From: PALSA-660 sp036508075
Lineage (GTDB): Bacteria; Actinomycetota; Coriobacteriia; Anaerosomatales; PALSA-660
Assembly: GCA_036508075.1 (NCBI GenBank)
Contig: DATCIA010000091.1
Coordinates: 1-34,095 of the forward strand
Reading direction: 5' to 3'
Length of the DNA stretch: 34,095 nucleotides
The notes under the pieces were generated by a model, which had not been told where the DNA came from, searched no databases, and worked only from the letters and a program-made list of their open reading frames with translations. Position numbers and translations under genes: made by a program. Positions 1 through 8,308 of this stretch are shown one piece after another. How positions within the stretch are numbered: position 1 is the stretch's first letter; each line of letters begins with the position of its first letter.

Positions 1-1131
1 GTAGTCGAGGTCGCAGGCCGGGTCCGCGTCGGTGTAGTTGATCGTCGGCGGAAGGATGCCGGTCTCCAGCGCGCGCACGCATGCGACGGCCTCGATCGCG
101 GCGGCGCCGCCGAGCAGGTGGCCTGTCATCGACTTGGTCGACGAGACCGGAGGTGCGCCGGCGCCGAACACCTCGCGGATCGCGCCGGTCTCAGCCGCGT
201 CTCCGAGCTGGGTGGATGTGCCGTGGGCGTTGATGTAGCCGACCTCGGAGGGGTCGATGCCCGCCTGCTCGAGAGCCATGCGCATCGCGCGCCGTGCGCC
301 GTTGCCGTCCGGTGCGGGGGCCGTGACGTGGTAGGCGTCCGCGGTCGCGCCGTAGCCGATCAGCTCCGCTCGGATCTTGGCGCCGCGTGCGACAGCGTGG
401 TCCCACTCCTCGAGGACGAGCACCGCACCGCCCTCCCCGATCACGAAGCCGTCACGCCCGGCGTCGAACGGTCGCGAGGCGCCGGCCGGATCGTCGTTGC
501 GGGTGGACAGCGCGCGTGCGGCGGCGAATCCGGCCAGGCCCAGCGGCGTGACGCCCGCGTCGAATCCGCCCGCCACGACGACGTCGGCCGATCCGCGGCG
601 GATGGCCTCGAAGGCCTCCCCGATCGCGTGATTGCCGGTGGCGCAGGCGGACACGGGCGCGTAGTTGATGCCCTTGAAGCCGTGCCTTATGGAGATGAGG
701 CCGGCGGCCACGTCGATGATCATGCCGGGTACCAGGAAGGGGCTCACGCGCGAGGGCCCGCGCTCGATGAGAACGCGCGTCTGCTCCTCCATGAGTCCAA
801 GTCCGCCGATGCCCGAGCCGACGATCACACCGATGCGCTCCGCTTCGGCCGGGCCGACGTCGGAGATGCCCGCATCGGCGAGCGCCTCCTCGGCGGCCAC
901 GAGCGCGAACTGCTGGAAGCGCGACAGACGTCGCGCTTCCTTGACGTCGAGGACCGTCGTGGGATCGAAGTCGTCCACGCTCGCGGCGAAGTGCACCGCG
1001 TACTCGGCGGTATCGAAGGTCGTGATGGGTCCTACCCCGGAGCGTCCGGCGGTAAGGGCGTCCCAGGCGGCGTCCACACCGACTCCGACGGGGCACACGA
1101 TCCCAAGTCCGGTGACGGCGACCCTTCTCAT
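1..1131 (-). CDS. fabF: 3-oxoacyl-ACP synthase II (KAS II), 3' end cut by the window
   Basis: FabF condenses malonyl-ACP with a growing acyl-ACP in the elongation cycle of type II fatty-acid synthesis in the cytosol. The 377 visible residues cover nearly the whole usual length of about 412; the C-terminus lies beyond position 1. The thiolase-fold catalytic triad is intact: Cys163 in SACATG, His303 in NAHGTST and His338 in TGHLLGG, at almost the classic FabF numbering. The ATG at 1131-1129 overlaps the stop of the upstream flavin oxidoreductase gene as ATGA, so the two are probably translationally coupled. It is the last visible gene of the fab cluster. The reading frame is open right to the edge, so I see truncation by the window and no sign of decay. 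Confidence 0.96.
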   Translation of the reverse strand, partial: MRRVAVTGLGIVCPVGVGVDAAWDALTAGRSGVGPITTFDTAEYAVHFAASVDDFDPTTVLDVKEARRLSRFQQFALVAAEEALADAGISDVGPAEAERIGVIVGSGIGGLGLMEEQTRVLIERGPSRVSPFLVPGMIIDVAAGLISIRHGFKGINYAPVSACATGNHAIGEAFEAIRRGSADVVVAGGFDAGVTPLGLAGFAAARALSTRNDDPAGASRPFDAGRDGFVIGEGGAVLVLEEWDHAVARGAKIRAELIGYGATADAYHVTAPAPDGNGARRAMRMALEQAGIDPSEVGYINAHGTSTQLGDAAETGAIREVFGAGAPPVSSTKSMTGHLLGGAAAIEAVACVRALETGILPPTINYTDADPACDLDY

Positions 1132-2090
1132 GCGATCCCCATCTCTCCGGAGGCGCGGTACTCGGCGACGAGGCGCTCCATCAGAACGCTGACCGTGGGG
1201 ATGTCATTGATGCGGGCGACTCCGCCGCCGGTGAAGACCAGGCCGTCCTCGACGTCGCCGGTCTGCGCCTTGATGAGCTTGTCCATGATGCAGAACTGCT
1301 TGCCGCACTTCTTCAGGCAGACGATGCAGCGCTCGATACGCGGCTCGGTGCCCGCGTCGAGGCGATCGGTCAAAGGATTGCGAAGTGCGCGTCCCGGCAG
1401 GCCAACGGGGCTGCGAACGATGACGATGTCTTCGTCGGTCGCCTCGAGGTACATCTGCTTGAAGGCGTCAGGAGCGGAGGACTCGACGGTCGCGGCGAAG
1501 CGCGCACCCATCTGCACGCCCGCGGCGCCGGCTTCCATCAGTTCGCGGATGTCGGCGCCGGTGACGATGTTTCCCGCGGCGATGACGGGGATCGAGACGG
1601 CCTCGAGGATGCTCGGCAGCAGTTCGCGGACGGGTACGTCGGTGCCGAGGTGACCCCCGGCGTCCGCGCCTTCGACGACGACCGCTGCCGCACCGAACTT
1701 CTCGGAGAGCACGGCGACGCGCGCAGAGCCAACGATCGGGACCATGGGAACCCCGGCCTCGCGCGTCCAGTCGAAGACGTCGCGAGAGAACCCGGCACCG
1801 GAGATGACGAGGTCGATCCCCTCATCGAGCGCGGCCTTGACCAGCTCGGCGAAGTTGCGCACGGCGACCATGATGTTGACGCCGATGACACCGGCGGTCT
1901 GAGCGCGCGCCGCGCGGATCTCAGCGCGCAGTTCGTCCGGGGTCAGGCCCGAACCGGCGATGACACCGATCCCGCCCGCCTCGGCGACGGCGGCAGCCAG
2001 GGGCGCCATCGAGATGCGGACCGCCATGCCGCCTTGGATGATCGGTAGGCGTGAGGTGACTCCGCCTATCGTGAGAGAGGGCATCTCCAC
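1128..2090 (-). CDS. FabK-like NAD(P)H-dependent flavin oxidoreductase with C-terminal cysteine cluster
   Basis: A TIM-barrel, FMN-dependent protein of the nitronate monooxygenase/FabK superfamily, about 320 residues. The N-terminus has the PIIQGGMA motif, and the flavin/active-site segment AGGHLG is present. Its place between acpP and fabF suggests an enoyl-ACP reductase or another acyl-ACP redox step, but it is clearly distinct from the canonical FabK at 4214-5161. It also carries a motif that FabK lacks, CIVCLKKCGKQFC near residue 270, with four closely spaced cysteines. From memory, related clostridial proteins of this superfamily have a similar cysteine segment. I prefer the GTG at 2090-2088 because GAAGGG lies 9 nt upstream; the ATG at 2084 in the same frame is the alternative. 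Substrate unknown; nitronate monooxygenase activity cannot be excluded. Confidence 0.85.
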   Translation of the reverse strand: MEMPSLTIGGVTSRLPIIQGGMAVRISMAPLAAAVAEAGGIGVIAGSGLTPDELRAEIRAARAQTAGVIGVNIMVAVRNFAELVKAALDEGIDLVISGAGFSRDVFDWTREAGVPMVPIVGSARVAVLSEKFGAAAVVVEGADAGGHLGTDVPVRELLPSILEAVSIPVIAAGNIVTGADIRELMEAGAAGVQMGARFAATVESSAPDAFKQMYLEATDEDIVIVRSPVGLPGRALRNPLTDRLDAGTEPRIERCIVCLKKCGKQFCIMDKLIKAQTGDVEDGLVFTGGGVARINDIPTVSVLMERLVAEYRASGEMGIA

Positions 2091-2202
2091 TCGACTCGAC
2101 CCTTCTGTGCCGGTGATGAGTCTGTAAGAACGAGGCACGCGCCCGCCGCGGCGCGATATGGCGGCGACGGGCGCGGACCTGCCGGTGCACGTTGGACAGC
2201 TC

Positions 2203-2236
2203 CCTGCCGCTCCCGATGTCTCGAGAGAGCGGCAGG
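2203..2236 (-). terminator. Hairpin downstream of acpP (attenuator, processing site or weak terminator)
   Basis: A perfect 10-bp stem (2203-2212 with 2227-2236) starts 16 nt past the acpP stop. The minus-strand sequence that follows has no U-run, so full termination is doubtful. It may stabilise the acpP message or partly reduce read-through into the flavin oxidoreductase gene and fabF. Confidence 0.45.
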
Positions 2237-2252
2237 TCGGTGCGGTTGCGTG

Positions 2253-2492
2253 CTAGGCGTTCTCGGTGATGAAGTCGACCGCGTCGCCGACCGTCTTGAT
2301 CTTCTCGGCCTGCTCGTCGGGGATCGACACCCCGAACTCCTCTTCGAGCGCCATGACGAGCTCGACGATATCGAGCGAGTCGGCGCCCAGATCGTCGACG
2401 AACGCAGAGTCCTCGTGGACCTCGTCCTCGTCGACGCCGAGCTGATCCACGACGACGGCCTTGACCTTATCGAACAGTTCGTCACGTTCCAT
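2253..2492 (-). CDS. acpP: Acyl carrier protein
   Basis: A 79-residue acidic ACP that carries growing acyl chains on a phosphopantetheine arm. The attachment Ser39 sits in the canonical LGADSLD motif, followed by the helix II sequence IVELVMALEEEFG. Length and charge are typical. I chose the ATG at 2492 because AAAGGAG lies 13 nt upstream; an in-frame GTG at 2504 is almost on top of that ribosome binding site and is unlikely. Unlike its neighbours, which overlap, acpP is set apart by intergenic stretches on both sides that contain hairpins. This may allow higher output than the enzymes, as ACP usually requires. It lies between fabG (upstream) and the FabK-like oxidoreductase. Confidence 0.97.
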   Translation of the reverse strand: MERDELFDKVKAVVVDQLGVDEDEVHEDSAFVDDLGADSLDIVELVMALEEEFGVSIPDEQAEKIKTVGDAVDFITENA

Positions 2493-2517
2493 GTGGTCTA
2501 GCACACTCCTTTCGGGA

Positions 2518-2534
2518 CCGGGCCCCTAGCCCGG
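2518..2534 (-). other. Hairpin in the fabG-acpP leader
   Basis: A 6-bp stem (CCGGGC at 2518-2523 with GCCCGG at 2529-2534, 5-nt loop) lies just upstream of the acpP ribosome binding site at about 2507-2512. It could mark the 5' end of a processed acpP mRNA or simply be an operon hairpin. Confidence 0.4.
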
Positions 2535-2544
2535 TTGCCTACGC

Positions 2545-2573
2545 AGTCTAGGCGAACGTCATGCCTCCGTCGA
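2545..2573 (-). promoter_or_regulatory. Candidate internal promoter for acpP
   Basis: Read on the minus strand, TCGACG (2573-2568), a 17-nt spacer and TAGACT (2550-2545) resemble a sigma-70 promoter with 4/6 matches in each box. The TAG of the -10 box is also the fabG stop codon. A start near 2538 would give a leader of about 45 nt with the hairpin at 2518-2534. Motif inspection only. Confidence 0.3.
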
Positions 2574-3297
2574 CGGCCAGTGTCTGGCCGGTGATGTACG
2601 CGGCGTCGTCGCTCGCGAGGAACGCCACCGCTGCAGCGACGTCGCTGCCTGTGCCGAAGCGTCCCATGGCGATCGCTCCGGCGGCTCCCTCACGCTGCGC
2701 ATCGGTGAGCGCCGCGGTCATGTCGGTCTCGATGAAGCCCGGGGCCACCGCGTTGCACCTCACCTTGCGGGGGGCCAGCTCGCGGGCGACACTCTTCGTC
2801 AGGCCGATGACCCCGGCCTTGGCCGCGGCGTAGTTCGCCTGGCCGGCGTTGCCGCTGATTCCCACGACCGACGCGATGTTGATGATCGATCCGGAACGCG
2901 CCTTCATCATGTGTCTCGCAGCGGCGCGGGTGACCGAGAACACGCCGGTCAGGTTGGTGGAGATGACCTGCGCCCAATCCTCATCACTCATGCGGACGAG
3001 CAGCCCATCGCGCGTGATGCCCGCGTTGTTGACCAGCACGTCAATGGATCCGTGTTCGGACACCACGGTCTCCACCAGCGCCGTGCACGCGGCTGGGTCG
3101 CTCACGTTGGCCTGCAGGGCGCTCGCGTGTCCACCGGCCGCCACGATGGCGTCGACGACGCCAAGAGCGGCCCCGCGGGAGCCGGAGTAGTTCACGACGA
3201 CGGTCGCTCCCTCGCTCGCCAGCCTCAGGGCGATGGCGGCGCCGATCCCGCGCGAGGCGCCGGTCACCAGCGCGGTCTTGCCTTCGAGTCGCAGCAT
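2548..3297 (-). CDS. fabG: 3-oxoacyl-ACP reductase
   Basis: FabG reduces 3-oxoacyl-ACP to 3-hydroxyacyl-ACP with NADPH in each elongation cycle. The 249-residue protein is a classical short-chain dehydrogenase: the nucleotide motif TGASRGIG is at residues 12-19, NNAG at 90-93, and the catalytic Ser143, Tyr156 and Lys160 are in place (YAAAK). The C-terminal segment with GQTLAVDGGM is typical. The ATG at 3297 overlaps the fabD stop by one base (TGATG), which fixes the start by translational coupling and excludes the in-frame upstream extension. FabZ or FabA, the dehydratase needed for the next step, is not in the window. Confidence 0.96.
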   Translation of the reverse strand: MLRLEGKTALVTGASRGIGAAIALRLASEGATVVVNYSGSRGAALGVVDAIVAAGGHASALQANVSDPAACTALVETVVSEHGSIDVLVNNAGITRDGLLVRMSDEDWAQVISTNLTGVFSVTRAAARHMMKARSGSIINIASVVGISGNAGQANYAAAKAGVIGLTKSVARELAPRKVRCNAVAPGFIETDMTAALTDAQREGAAGAIAMGRFGTGSDVAAAVAFLASDDAAYITGQTLAVDGGMTFA

Positions 3298-4217
3298 CAC
3301 TCGTTCGCCTCCGTACGGAACGCTTCGATGTCCGTCTGTTCGATCGCAAAGGCCTCGAGACCCTCGACACGCTTGGCGAGCCCCGTCAGCACAGCGCCGG
3401 GGCCGCACTCGAGCAGCATCGAGACCCCCGCTCCTCTGAGACGGTCCATGGTCTCGGTCCAGCGCACGGGAGAGACGATCTGCGACGAGAGGCGCCGCCT
3501 GATCGTCGCGGCATCCGTCACGGGCGCCGGGTCGGTGTTCTGGAGTACGGCGATCGCGGCGTCGTTGAACGCCGTGGCGGCGACAAGGTCCACGAACCGG
3601 TCGGCGGCGGGCTGCATAAGCGGTGAGTGGAACGGCCCGGCCACCGCGAGCGGGACGATGCGCCGCGCGCCTGCTTCGTTCAGCGCGGTCGTCGCGGCCC
3701 CGAGGCCCTGCGGGGTCCCCGAGATGACGGTCTGTCCGGGGGAGTTGTCGTTGGCGATCCAGATGCCTTCGATGCCGTCGAGCGCCGACCGGATGGCCGA
3801 AGCCTCGAGGCCGAGCACGGCCGCCATGCCGCCCGGTGTCTCCGCGGCCGTGGCTGCCATGAAACGTGCCCGCTCGATGACCAGCTCAAGGCCGGCCTCC
3901 ACCGAGTAGACACCGGCCACGGCGAGAGCGGCCAGCTCCCCGAGGCTGTGTCCCGCCAGCGCGGAGGGGGTGATCCCGACAGCGAGGGCACGGCTTGCGG
4001 CCGCCCAATCGGCGAGATAGAGCAGGGGCTGTGCGGCGCGCGTGTCGGCGAGCTGCTCGGGTGTGCCCGCATCGGCGATGTGACGCAGCGGTAGGTCGCT
4101 CAGAGCCTCTGCGGCGTCGATGAGCCGGTCGGAGCCCTCGAGCATCACCAGATCGGCGAGCATGCCGATGTGCTGGGATCCCTGGCCGGGGAAGATGAGC
4201 GCTACGCGCGCACTCAC
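3297..4217 (-). CDS. fabD: Malonyl-CoA:ACP transacylase
   Basis: FabD loads malonyl groups from CoA onto ACP to supply all FabF/FabH condensations. The 306-residue protein shows the N-terminal FPGQGSQ motif (residues 9-15), the nucleophile Ser91 in GHSLGE and the catalytic His197 in PFHSPLM. The start is a GTG at 4217-4215 that overlaps the stop of fabK as GTGA; fabG follows with a one-base overlap. The longer open frame upstream runs antisense-free through fabK and is only a by-product of high GC. Length and motifs leave little doubt. Confidence 0.96.
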   Translation of the reverse strand: MSARVALIFPGQGSQHIGMLADLVMLEGSDRLIDAAEALSDLPLRHIADAGTPEQLADTRAAQPLLYLADWAAASRALAVGITPSALAGHSLGELAALAVAGVYSVEAGLELVIERARFMAATAAETPGGMAAVLGLEASAIRSALDGIEGIWIANDNSPGQTVISGTPQGLGAATTALNEAGARRIVPLAVAGPFHSPLMQPAADRFVDLVAATAFNDAAIAVLQNTDPAPVTDAATIRRRLSSQIVSPVRWTETMDRLRGAGVSMLLECGPGAVLTGLAKRVEGLEAFAIEQTDIEAFRTEANE

Positions 4218-5161
4218 GCGGTGACCCGTTCCGCCAGGCCTCGCAGCACGTCCTCGGTCTCGCGGACGAGTTCGGCGATGATCGTGGCGGCCGGCTGGAT
4301 CTCGTCGACCATCGCCGCGCACTGTCCCGCCATCAGGGAGCCCATGTCGACGTCGCCCTGGCGCATAGCGAGCGCCAGCTTCCCGGCGCCGAGCGCCTCG
4401 ATCTTCTCGGGTTCGTTCGCGCGGTCGAGTTCCTCGATCTGACGTGACAGCTTGTTCTTGAGAACGCGGACCGGGTGGCCCGTGCACACGCCCGTGACGA
4501 CGGTGTCGCGGTCGCGCGCCTTGAGGACCCGTGCCTTCACGTCGGGATGGATGGTGCACTCCTCGGCGCACATGAAGCGCGTCCCCATCTGGACGCCCTC
4601 GGCGCCGAGAGCGAAGGCTGCCGCGATGCCACGCCCGTCGGCTATGCCGCCCGCCGCGATGATCGGGATCGAGACGGCGTCCACCAGCTGTGGCGTCAGG
4701 ACCATGGTGGTGAGCTCGCCGATGTGACCGCCGGCCTCCATGCCCTCGCCGATGATCGCCTCCGCCCCTGCCTGCTCCAGCCGGCGCGCGAGCGCCGTCG
4801 ACGGCGCGATCGGGATGACCTTGATGCCCTTGTCCTGCAGGGCCGTCATGTACCTGCCGGGGTTGCCGGCGCCGGTCGTGACCACGCTCACGCCCTCGTC
4901 GAGGACCATCTGGACGAGTTCGTCGATGTGCGGGGTGAGCAGCATGAGGTTGACGCCGAACGGCTTGTCCGTGGCGAGCTTGGCCGCCCGGATCTGGTCC
5001 CGGAGGAGGTCGGTCGGCATCTGACCCGCGCCGATGATGCCGAGGCCGCCCGCGTTGCTCACCGCGGCGGCGAGTTCCCAGGTGGCGGTCCAGGCCATGC
5101 CGCCCTGGATAATGGGATGCTCGATGCCGAGCAGCTTGGTGACTCGGGTGTACAACGCCAT
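4214..5161 (-). CDS. fabK: Enoyl-ACP reductase II (FMN-dependent FabK)
   Basis: FabK is the flavin-dependent enoyl-ACP reductase that completes each elongation cycle in bacteria without FabI. The 315-residue protein matches Streptococcus pneumoniae FabK closely over its length: HPIIQGGMAW near the N-terminus, GGLGIIG, KPFGVNLMLL, VVTTGAGNP, EGMEAGGHIG, PIIAAGGIADG and AEGVQMGTRF. It sits between fabH and fabD, where many Firmicutes place their reductase. The ATG at 5161 comes 3 nt after the fabH stop; its own stop overlaps the fabD GTG. This gene, rather than the cysteine-bearing paralogue at 1128-2090, is the likely bona fide enoyl reductase. Confidence 0.95.
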   Translation of the reverse strand: MALYTRVTKLLGIEHPIIQGGMAWTATWELAAAVSNAGGLGIIGAGQMPTDLLRDQIRAAKLATDKPFGVNLMLLTPHIDELVQMVLDEGVSVVTTGAGNPGRYMTALQDKGIKVIPIAPSTALARRLEQAGAEAIIGEGMEAGGHIGELTTMVLTPQLVDAVSIPIIAAGGIADGRGIAAAFALGAEGVQMGTRFMCAEECTIHPDVKARVLKARDRDTVVTGVCTGHPVRVLKNKLSRQIEELDRANEPEKIEALGAGKLALAMRQGDVDMGSLMAGQCAAMVDEIQPAATIIAELVRETEDVLRGLAERVTA

Positions 5162-5164
5162 AGG

Positions 5165-6151
5165 TCAGTCCTCCCGGGTCCAGCGGACGATCGCGGCGCC
5201 GTACGTCAGCCCCGCGCCGAACCCGACGAGCGCCAGGATGTCGCCGGCGCGCAGGTGCCCGTCGCGGTGCAGCGAATCCAGAGCGATGGGGATCGACGCC
5301 GCCGAGGTGTTGCCTGTGTCCTCGATACGGCAGACGACGTGTTCGTCGGAGATACCGAGACGCTGCGCGACCGTGTCGGTGATCCTCTGGTTCGCCTGGT
5401 GGGGCACGAGCCAGTCGACGTCGGCCGTCGTCAGTCCCGAGTCTGCAAGGGCCAGCTTGGTCACCTCGGGGATCGCGCGAACAGCGAACTTGAAGACCTC
5501 GGTGCCGTTCATCTTGATGTAGCCGTCGCCCGCGGCAAGCCGGTCCGCGGTCATCGGTGCTGCACTCCCCCCGGCCGGGACGCAGAGCAGGTCTGCCCCG
5601 GTCCCGTCGGCCCCGAGGTGCACGGACAGGATCCCGGGCTCCTCGGAGGCCTGGAGGACGACCGCCCCGGCGCCGTCGCCGAACAGCACGCAGGTTCCGC
5701 GATCGGTGTAGTCGACGACGGACGAGAGCACGTCCGCGCCGATGACGAGCACCGTGCGCATCCGCCCGGACTCGATCATCGACGCGGCGACGTCGAGTCC
5801 GTAGATGAAGCCTGTGCACGCGGCGTTGAGGTCGAACGCGGGACACGTGAGTCCCATCTTCGCCTGGGCGATGCATGCGCTCGACGGGAACGTCATATCG
5901 GGGGTCGAAGTCGCGAGTATGAGCAGGTCGACGTCGCCGGGAGCCAGGCCGGCGCGCTCCAGCGCGAGAGCGCCCGCGTGCGCGGCCAAGTCCGAGGTGG
6001 CCTCGCCCTCGGCGGCGATCCTACGCTCGGCTATGCCCGTGCGCGAGCGGATCCACTCGTCGGATGTGTCGACCATCTTCTCGAGGTCGGCGTTGGTCAG
6101 GCGACGCTCAGGCAGCCAGGAAGCCACCGATATCAGTGCGGCAGAGGGCAT
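5165..6151 (-). CDS. fabH: 3-oxoacyl-ACP synthase III (KAS III)
   Basis: FabH starts fatty-acid synthesis by condensing acetyl-CoA or a branched acyl-CoA with malonyl-ACP. The 328-residue product has the typical opening (LTNADLEKMVDTSDEWI), catalytic Cys112 in NAACTGF, His251 in PHQANQRI and Asn281 in GNTSAAS. I use the ATG at 6151, which has GAGAAGTG just upstream and fits the family N-terminus. An upstream ATG at 6166 lacks a ribosome binding site. The 62-nt gap to plsX holds no clear feature. Its position downstream of an acyl-CoA synthetase that handles acetyl-CoA is notable, since acetyl-CoA is a primer for FabH. Confidence 0.96.
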   Translation of the reverse strand: MPSAALISVASWLPERRLTNADLEKMVDTSDEWIRSRTGIAERRIAAEGEATSDLAAHAGALALERAGLAPGDVDLLILATSTPDMTFPSSACIAQAKMGLTCPAFDLNAACTGFIYGLDVAASMIESGRMRTVLVIGADVLSSVVDYTDRGTCVLFGDGAGAVVLQASEEPGILSVHLGADGTGADLLCVPAGGSAAPMTADRLAAGDGYIKMNGTEVFKFAVRAIPEVTKLALADSGLTTADVDWLVPHQANQRITDTVAQRLGISDEHVVCRIEDTGNTSAASIPIALDSLHRDGHLRAGDILALVGFGAGLTYGAAIVRWTRED

Positions 6152-6213
6152 TCGTTCACTTCTCATCGTGTGTGGGTTTACGGAGTCCGAGAATGGTACA
6201 CGACAAGAGCGCG

Positions 6214-7215
6214 TCACGCATCCACGCGGGCGAGAGCGGTCGCGATGCTGCCGACCAGACCGGCCCTGACCGCGACGGCTCCGACCCGCAGAGCGGAGGC
6301 GACCGCGCGGGGGCTCGAGGACCCGTGCCCGATCAGGGCGAGTCCGTTGAGGCCGAGCAGCGGGGCGGCGCCGTGCGAATCGGGGTCGAGCTTGTCACGC
6401 AGCGCCCCGAGCGAGGGCTTGAGGACTACAGCGGCCACTTTGTTGACCGGCGACGACATCAGGGCGCCCTTGAACTCGGCGAGCAGGTGCTTGCTCATGC
6501 CCTCCATCAGCTTGAGTACTACGTTGCCGGTGAAGCCGTCGGTCACGACGACGTCGACCGTGCCCGCCGGGATGTCCCGGCCCTCCACGTTCCCGACGAA
6601 GCCGGGTGTCCCCTCCAGGAGGGCGTACGCGTCCTGAGCAAGCTGCGAGCCCTTCGTGGGCTCCTCGCCGATGTTCAGCAGGCCGATGCGCGGCCCGTGG
6701 ATTCCGAGGGCTGCGACCGCGTAGGCGGCGCCCATCGTCGCGAACTGGGCGAGGTGCTCGGGCTTGCAGTCGGCGTTGGCGCCTACGTCGAGCAGGACGC
6801 ACGGAGCGCCGGCCGTGGGGAGCACGGTGGCGATGGCCGGACGCTGCACACCCTTGATGCGGCCGATGACCAGGGCCGCGGCGGCCATCGCGGCGCCGGT
6901 GCTGCCGGCGGAGAAGAAGCCGTCGGCCCTCCCCTCCTTCACGAGCCGGCACCCCACGACGATCGACGAGTCGGACTTGCCGCGGACCGCGGCCGCAGGG
7001 TGCTCGCCCATCTCGATGACCTGCGTGGTGGCGACGGCCTCACAGCGCTCGTGGCCGGCGGCGAAGGCTTCCACGACCTGCGCGCTGCCCACGAGGAGCA
7101 CACGCAGGGAGGGGTCGGCGGCGAGCGCCGAGGCGACGCCTTCGAGAACCGCTTCGGGCGCGAAGTCGCCACCCATCGCGTCGACGGCGATGGTGGTCAC
7201 GATCATAGAGGTCAT
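6214..7215 (-). CDS. plsX: Phosphate acyltransferase PlsX
   Basis: PlsX interconverts acyl-ACP and acyl-phosphate, linking fatty-acid synthesis to phospholipid synthesis at the membrane through PlsY. The 333-residue protein begins with the family hallmark VDAMGGDFAP and contains STGAAMAAA, the GANADCKPEHLAQFA segment, GLLNIGEEPTKG and DGFTGNVVLK. The start is the ATG at 7215, with GGGAG 8 nt upstream; a second ATG lies three codons in. It directly follows the DRTGG protein gene with one base between. Acyl-phosphate from the FakA/FakB pair encoded further upstream would also enter here. Confidence 0.96.
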   Translation of the reverse strand: MTSMIVTTIAVDAMGGDFAPEAVLEGVASALAADPSLRVLLVGSAQVVEAFAAGHERCEAVATTQVIEMGEHPAAAVRGKSDSSIVVGCRLVKEGRADGFFSAGSTGAAMAAAALVIGRIKGVQRPAIATVLPTAGAPCVLLDVGANADCKPEHLAQFATMGAAYAVAALGIHGPRIGLLNIGEEPTKGSQLAQDAYALLEGTPGFVGNVEGRDIPAGTVDVVVTDGFTGNVVLKLMEGMSKHLLAEFKGALMSSPVNKVAAVVLKPSLGALRDKLDPDSHGAAPLLGLNGLALIGHGSSSPRAVASALRVGAVAVRAGLVGSIATALARVDA

Positions 7216-7216
7216 C

Positions 7217-8305
7217 TCACAGCTCCCGGTTGTCGGATGAGGAGGCGATGCCGAGCGCTTCGAGCAGCGGCTCGACCGGGACGGCGTGCGTGAACATCAG
7301 CCGCATGCGCTCGGCCTTGCCCGGGCCATGGAGACGCACGTGGCCGAAGAGGAGGTCCAGGTGCTCGATCGCGGACAACGTGTCCGTGTCCACGAGGACC
7401 ATGGGAACGCCCAGGTCGCACGCACGGCCCATGACCGCGGGGCTCGGTGACATGTTGCCTGTCAGGACCAGGACGGCCGTCGAGGTCTCGAGCGCGGCCA
7501 TCTGCACGTCGGCGCGGTCGCCGCCCGTGACCACGGCCTTGCGGGCCTTGCGTCTGAAGAAGCGCAGGGCCTTCTCCTGGCCCATGGCTCCGACCATGAA
7601 CGACTCCACAAGGTCACCGAGGTGGTCCTCGCCGCACAAGACGGAGCCGCCGAGCACGTCGACGATCTCGCGGACGGTGACCGATGAGAGCAACGGGTCG
7701 TGTGGCAGCACGCCGAAGGAGGTGATCCCCCGCGAGGCCAGGAACGGCACGATCTGCGTCTCGACGAGCTTGTGATCCGGGTCGGTGACGCGGTTGTGGA
7801 TCACACCGACGAAGGAGTCACCGAAGATGACAGCGGCGCGCAGCACGCGATCGGGTGCCTCCGCGGACGTCGTGTTCTCCACAAGCAGGATGCGACCGCC
7901 GAGGGCCTGATGGATATCGGTCGCCGAGAGACCGGCGCCCGCGCCCTGCTCAAGGTCCGACGGCGCCTCGACGACGACGACGTCCCTGCCCTCGGCCACT
8001 CGAGCGAACGCGGCGGCAACCTCGGCGGGTCCCGGGATCGGCCGTCCCGCGAGGAGGTCCTCGATGAAGGCGCGCGATCGGACCACCGGGCACACATCCG
8101 TTACCGGAGACGGCCGTCTCAGCCATCCGTTGATGAAGGCGGCGTCGCGGTCGGTCATCACGCCGTCGACGTCGGTCGGCATCCCGCCGTACGGCTTGAA
8201 GTACCCGACGTCGAGTCCGCGACGGGAAAGCTCGTCGATCAGCGCGACGCAGACTCCCGTCTTCCCGCTGTAGCGCCGCGTCGATGCCACGATGATGGTC
8301 TGCAT
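7217..8305 (-). CDS. DRTGG-domain P-loop ATPase (BioD-like N-terminus, Pta-type regulatory region)
   Basis: The 362-residue protein has a dethiobiotin-synthetase-like P-loop domain at the N-terminus (SGKT at residues 13-16 in STRRYSGKTG) and a DRTGG-type domain in the middle and C-terminal half. It therefore resembles the N-terminal regulatory part of long phosphotransacetylases. The catalytic phosphate acetyltransferase domain is absent and the length excludes it. Such stand-alone proteins occur beside ADP-forming acetyl-CoA synthetase genes, exactly as here: the two stops and starts are 3 nt apart. A role in sensing nucleotides or acyl-CoA to regulate that enzyme is a reasonable guess, but I cannot assign a reaction. 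Confidence 0.8.
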   Translation of the reverse strand: MQTIIVASTRRYSGKTGVCVALIDELSRRGLDVGYFKPYGGMPTDVDGVMTDRDAAFINGWLRRPSPVTDVCPVVRSRAFIEDLLAGRPIPGPAEVAAAFARVAEGRDVVVVEAPSDLEQGAGAGLSATDIHQALGGRILLVENTTSAEAPDRVLRAAVIFGDSFVGVIHNRVTDPDHKLVETQIVPFLASRGITSFGVLPHDPLLSSVTVREIVDVLGGSVLCGEDHLGDLVESFMVGAMGQEKALRFFRRKARKAVVTGGDRADVQMAALETSTAVLVLTGNMSPSPAVMGRACDLGVPMVLVDTDTLSAIEHLDLLFGHVRLHGPGKAERMRLMFTHAVPVEPLLEALGIASSSDNREL

Positions 8306-8308
8306 GGC

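Noticed and set aside
118..1653. Long plus-strand open frame opposite fabF and the FabK-like gene
   Set aside because: Antisense shadow of real genes with no recognisable protein features.
4475..6637. 720-codon open frame on the plus strand opposite fabK, fabH and plsX
   Set aside because: Low-complexity, antisense to three genes with intact catalytic residues; no ribosome binding site or family motif.
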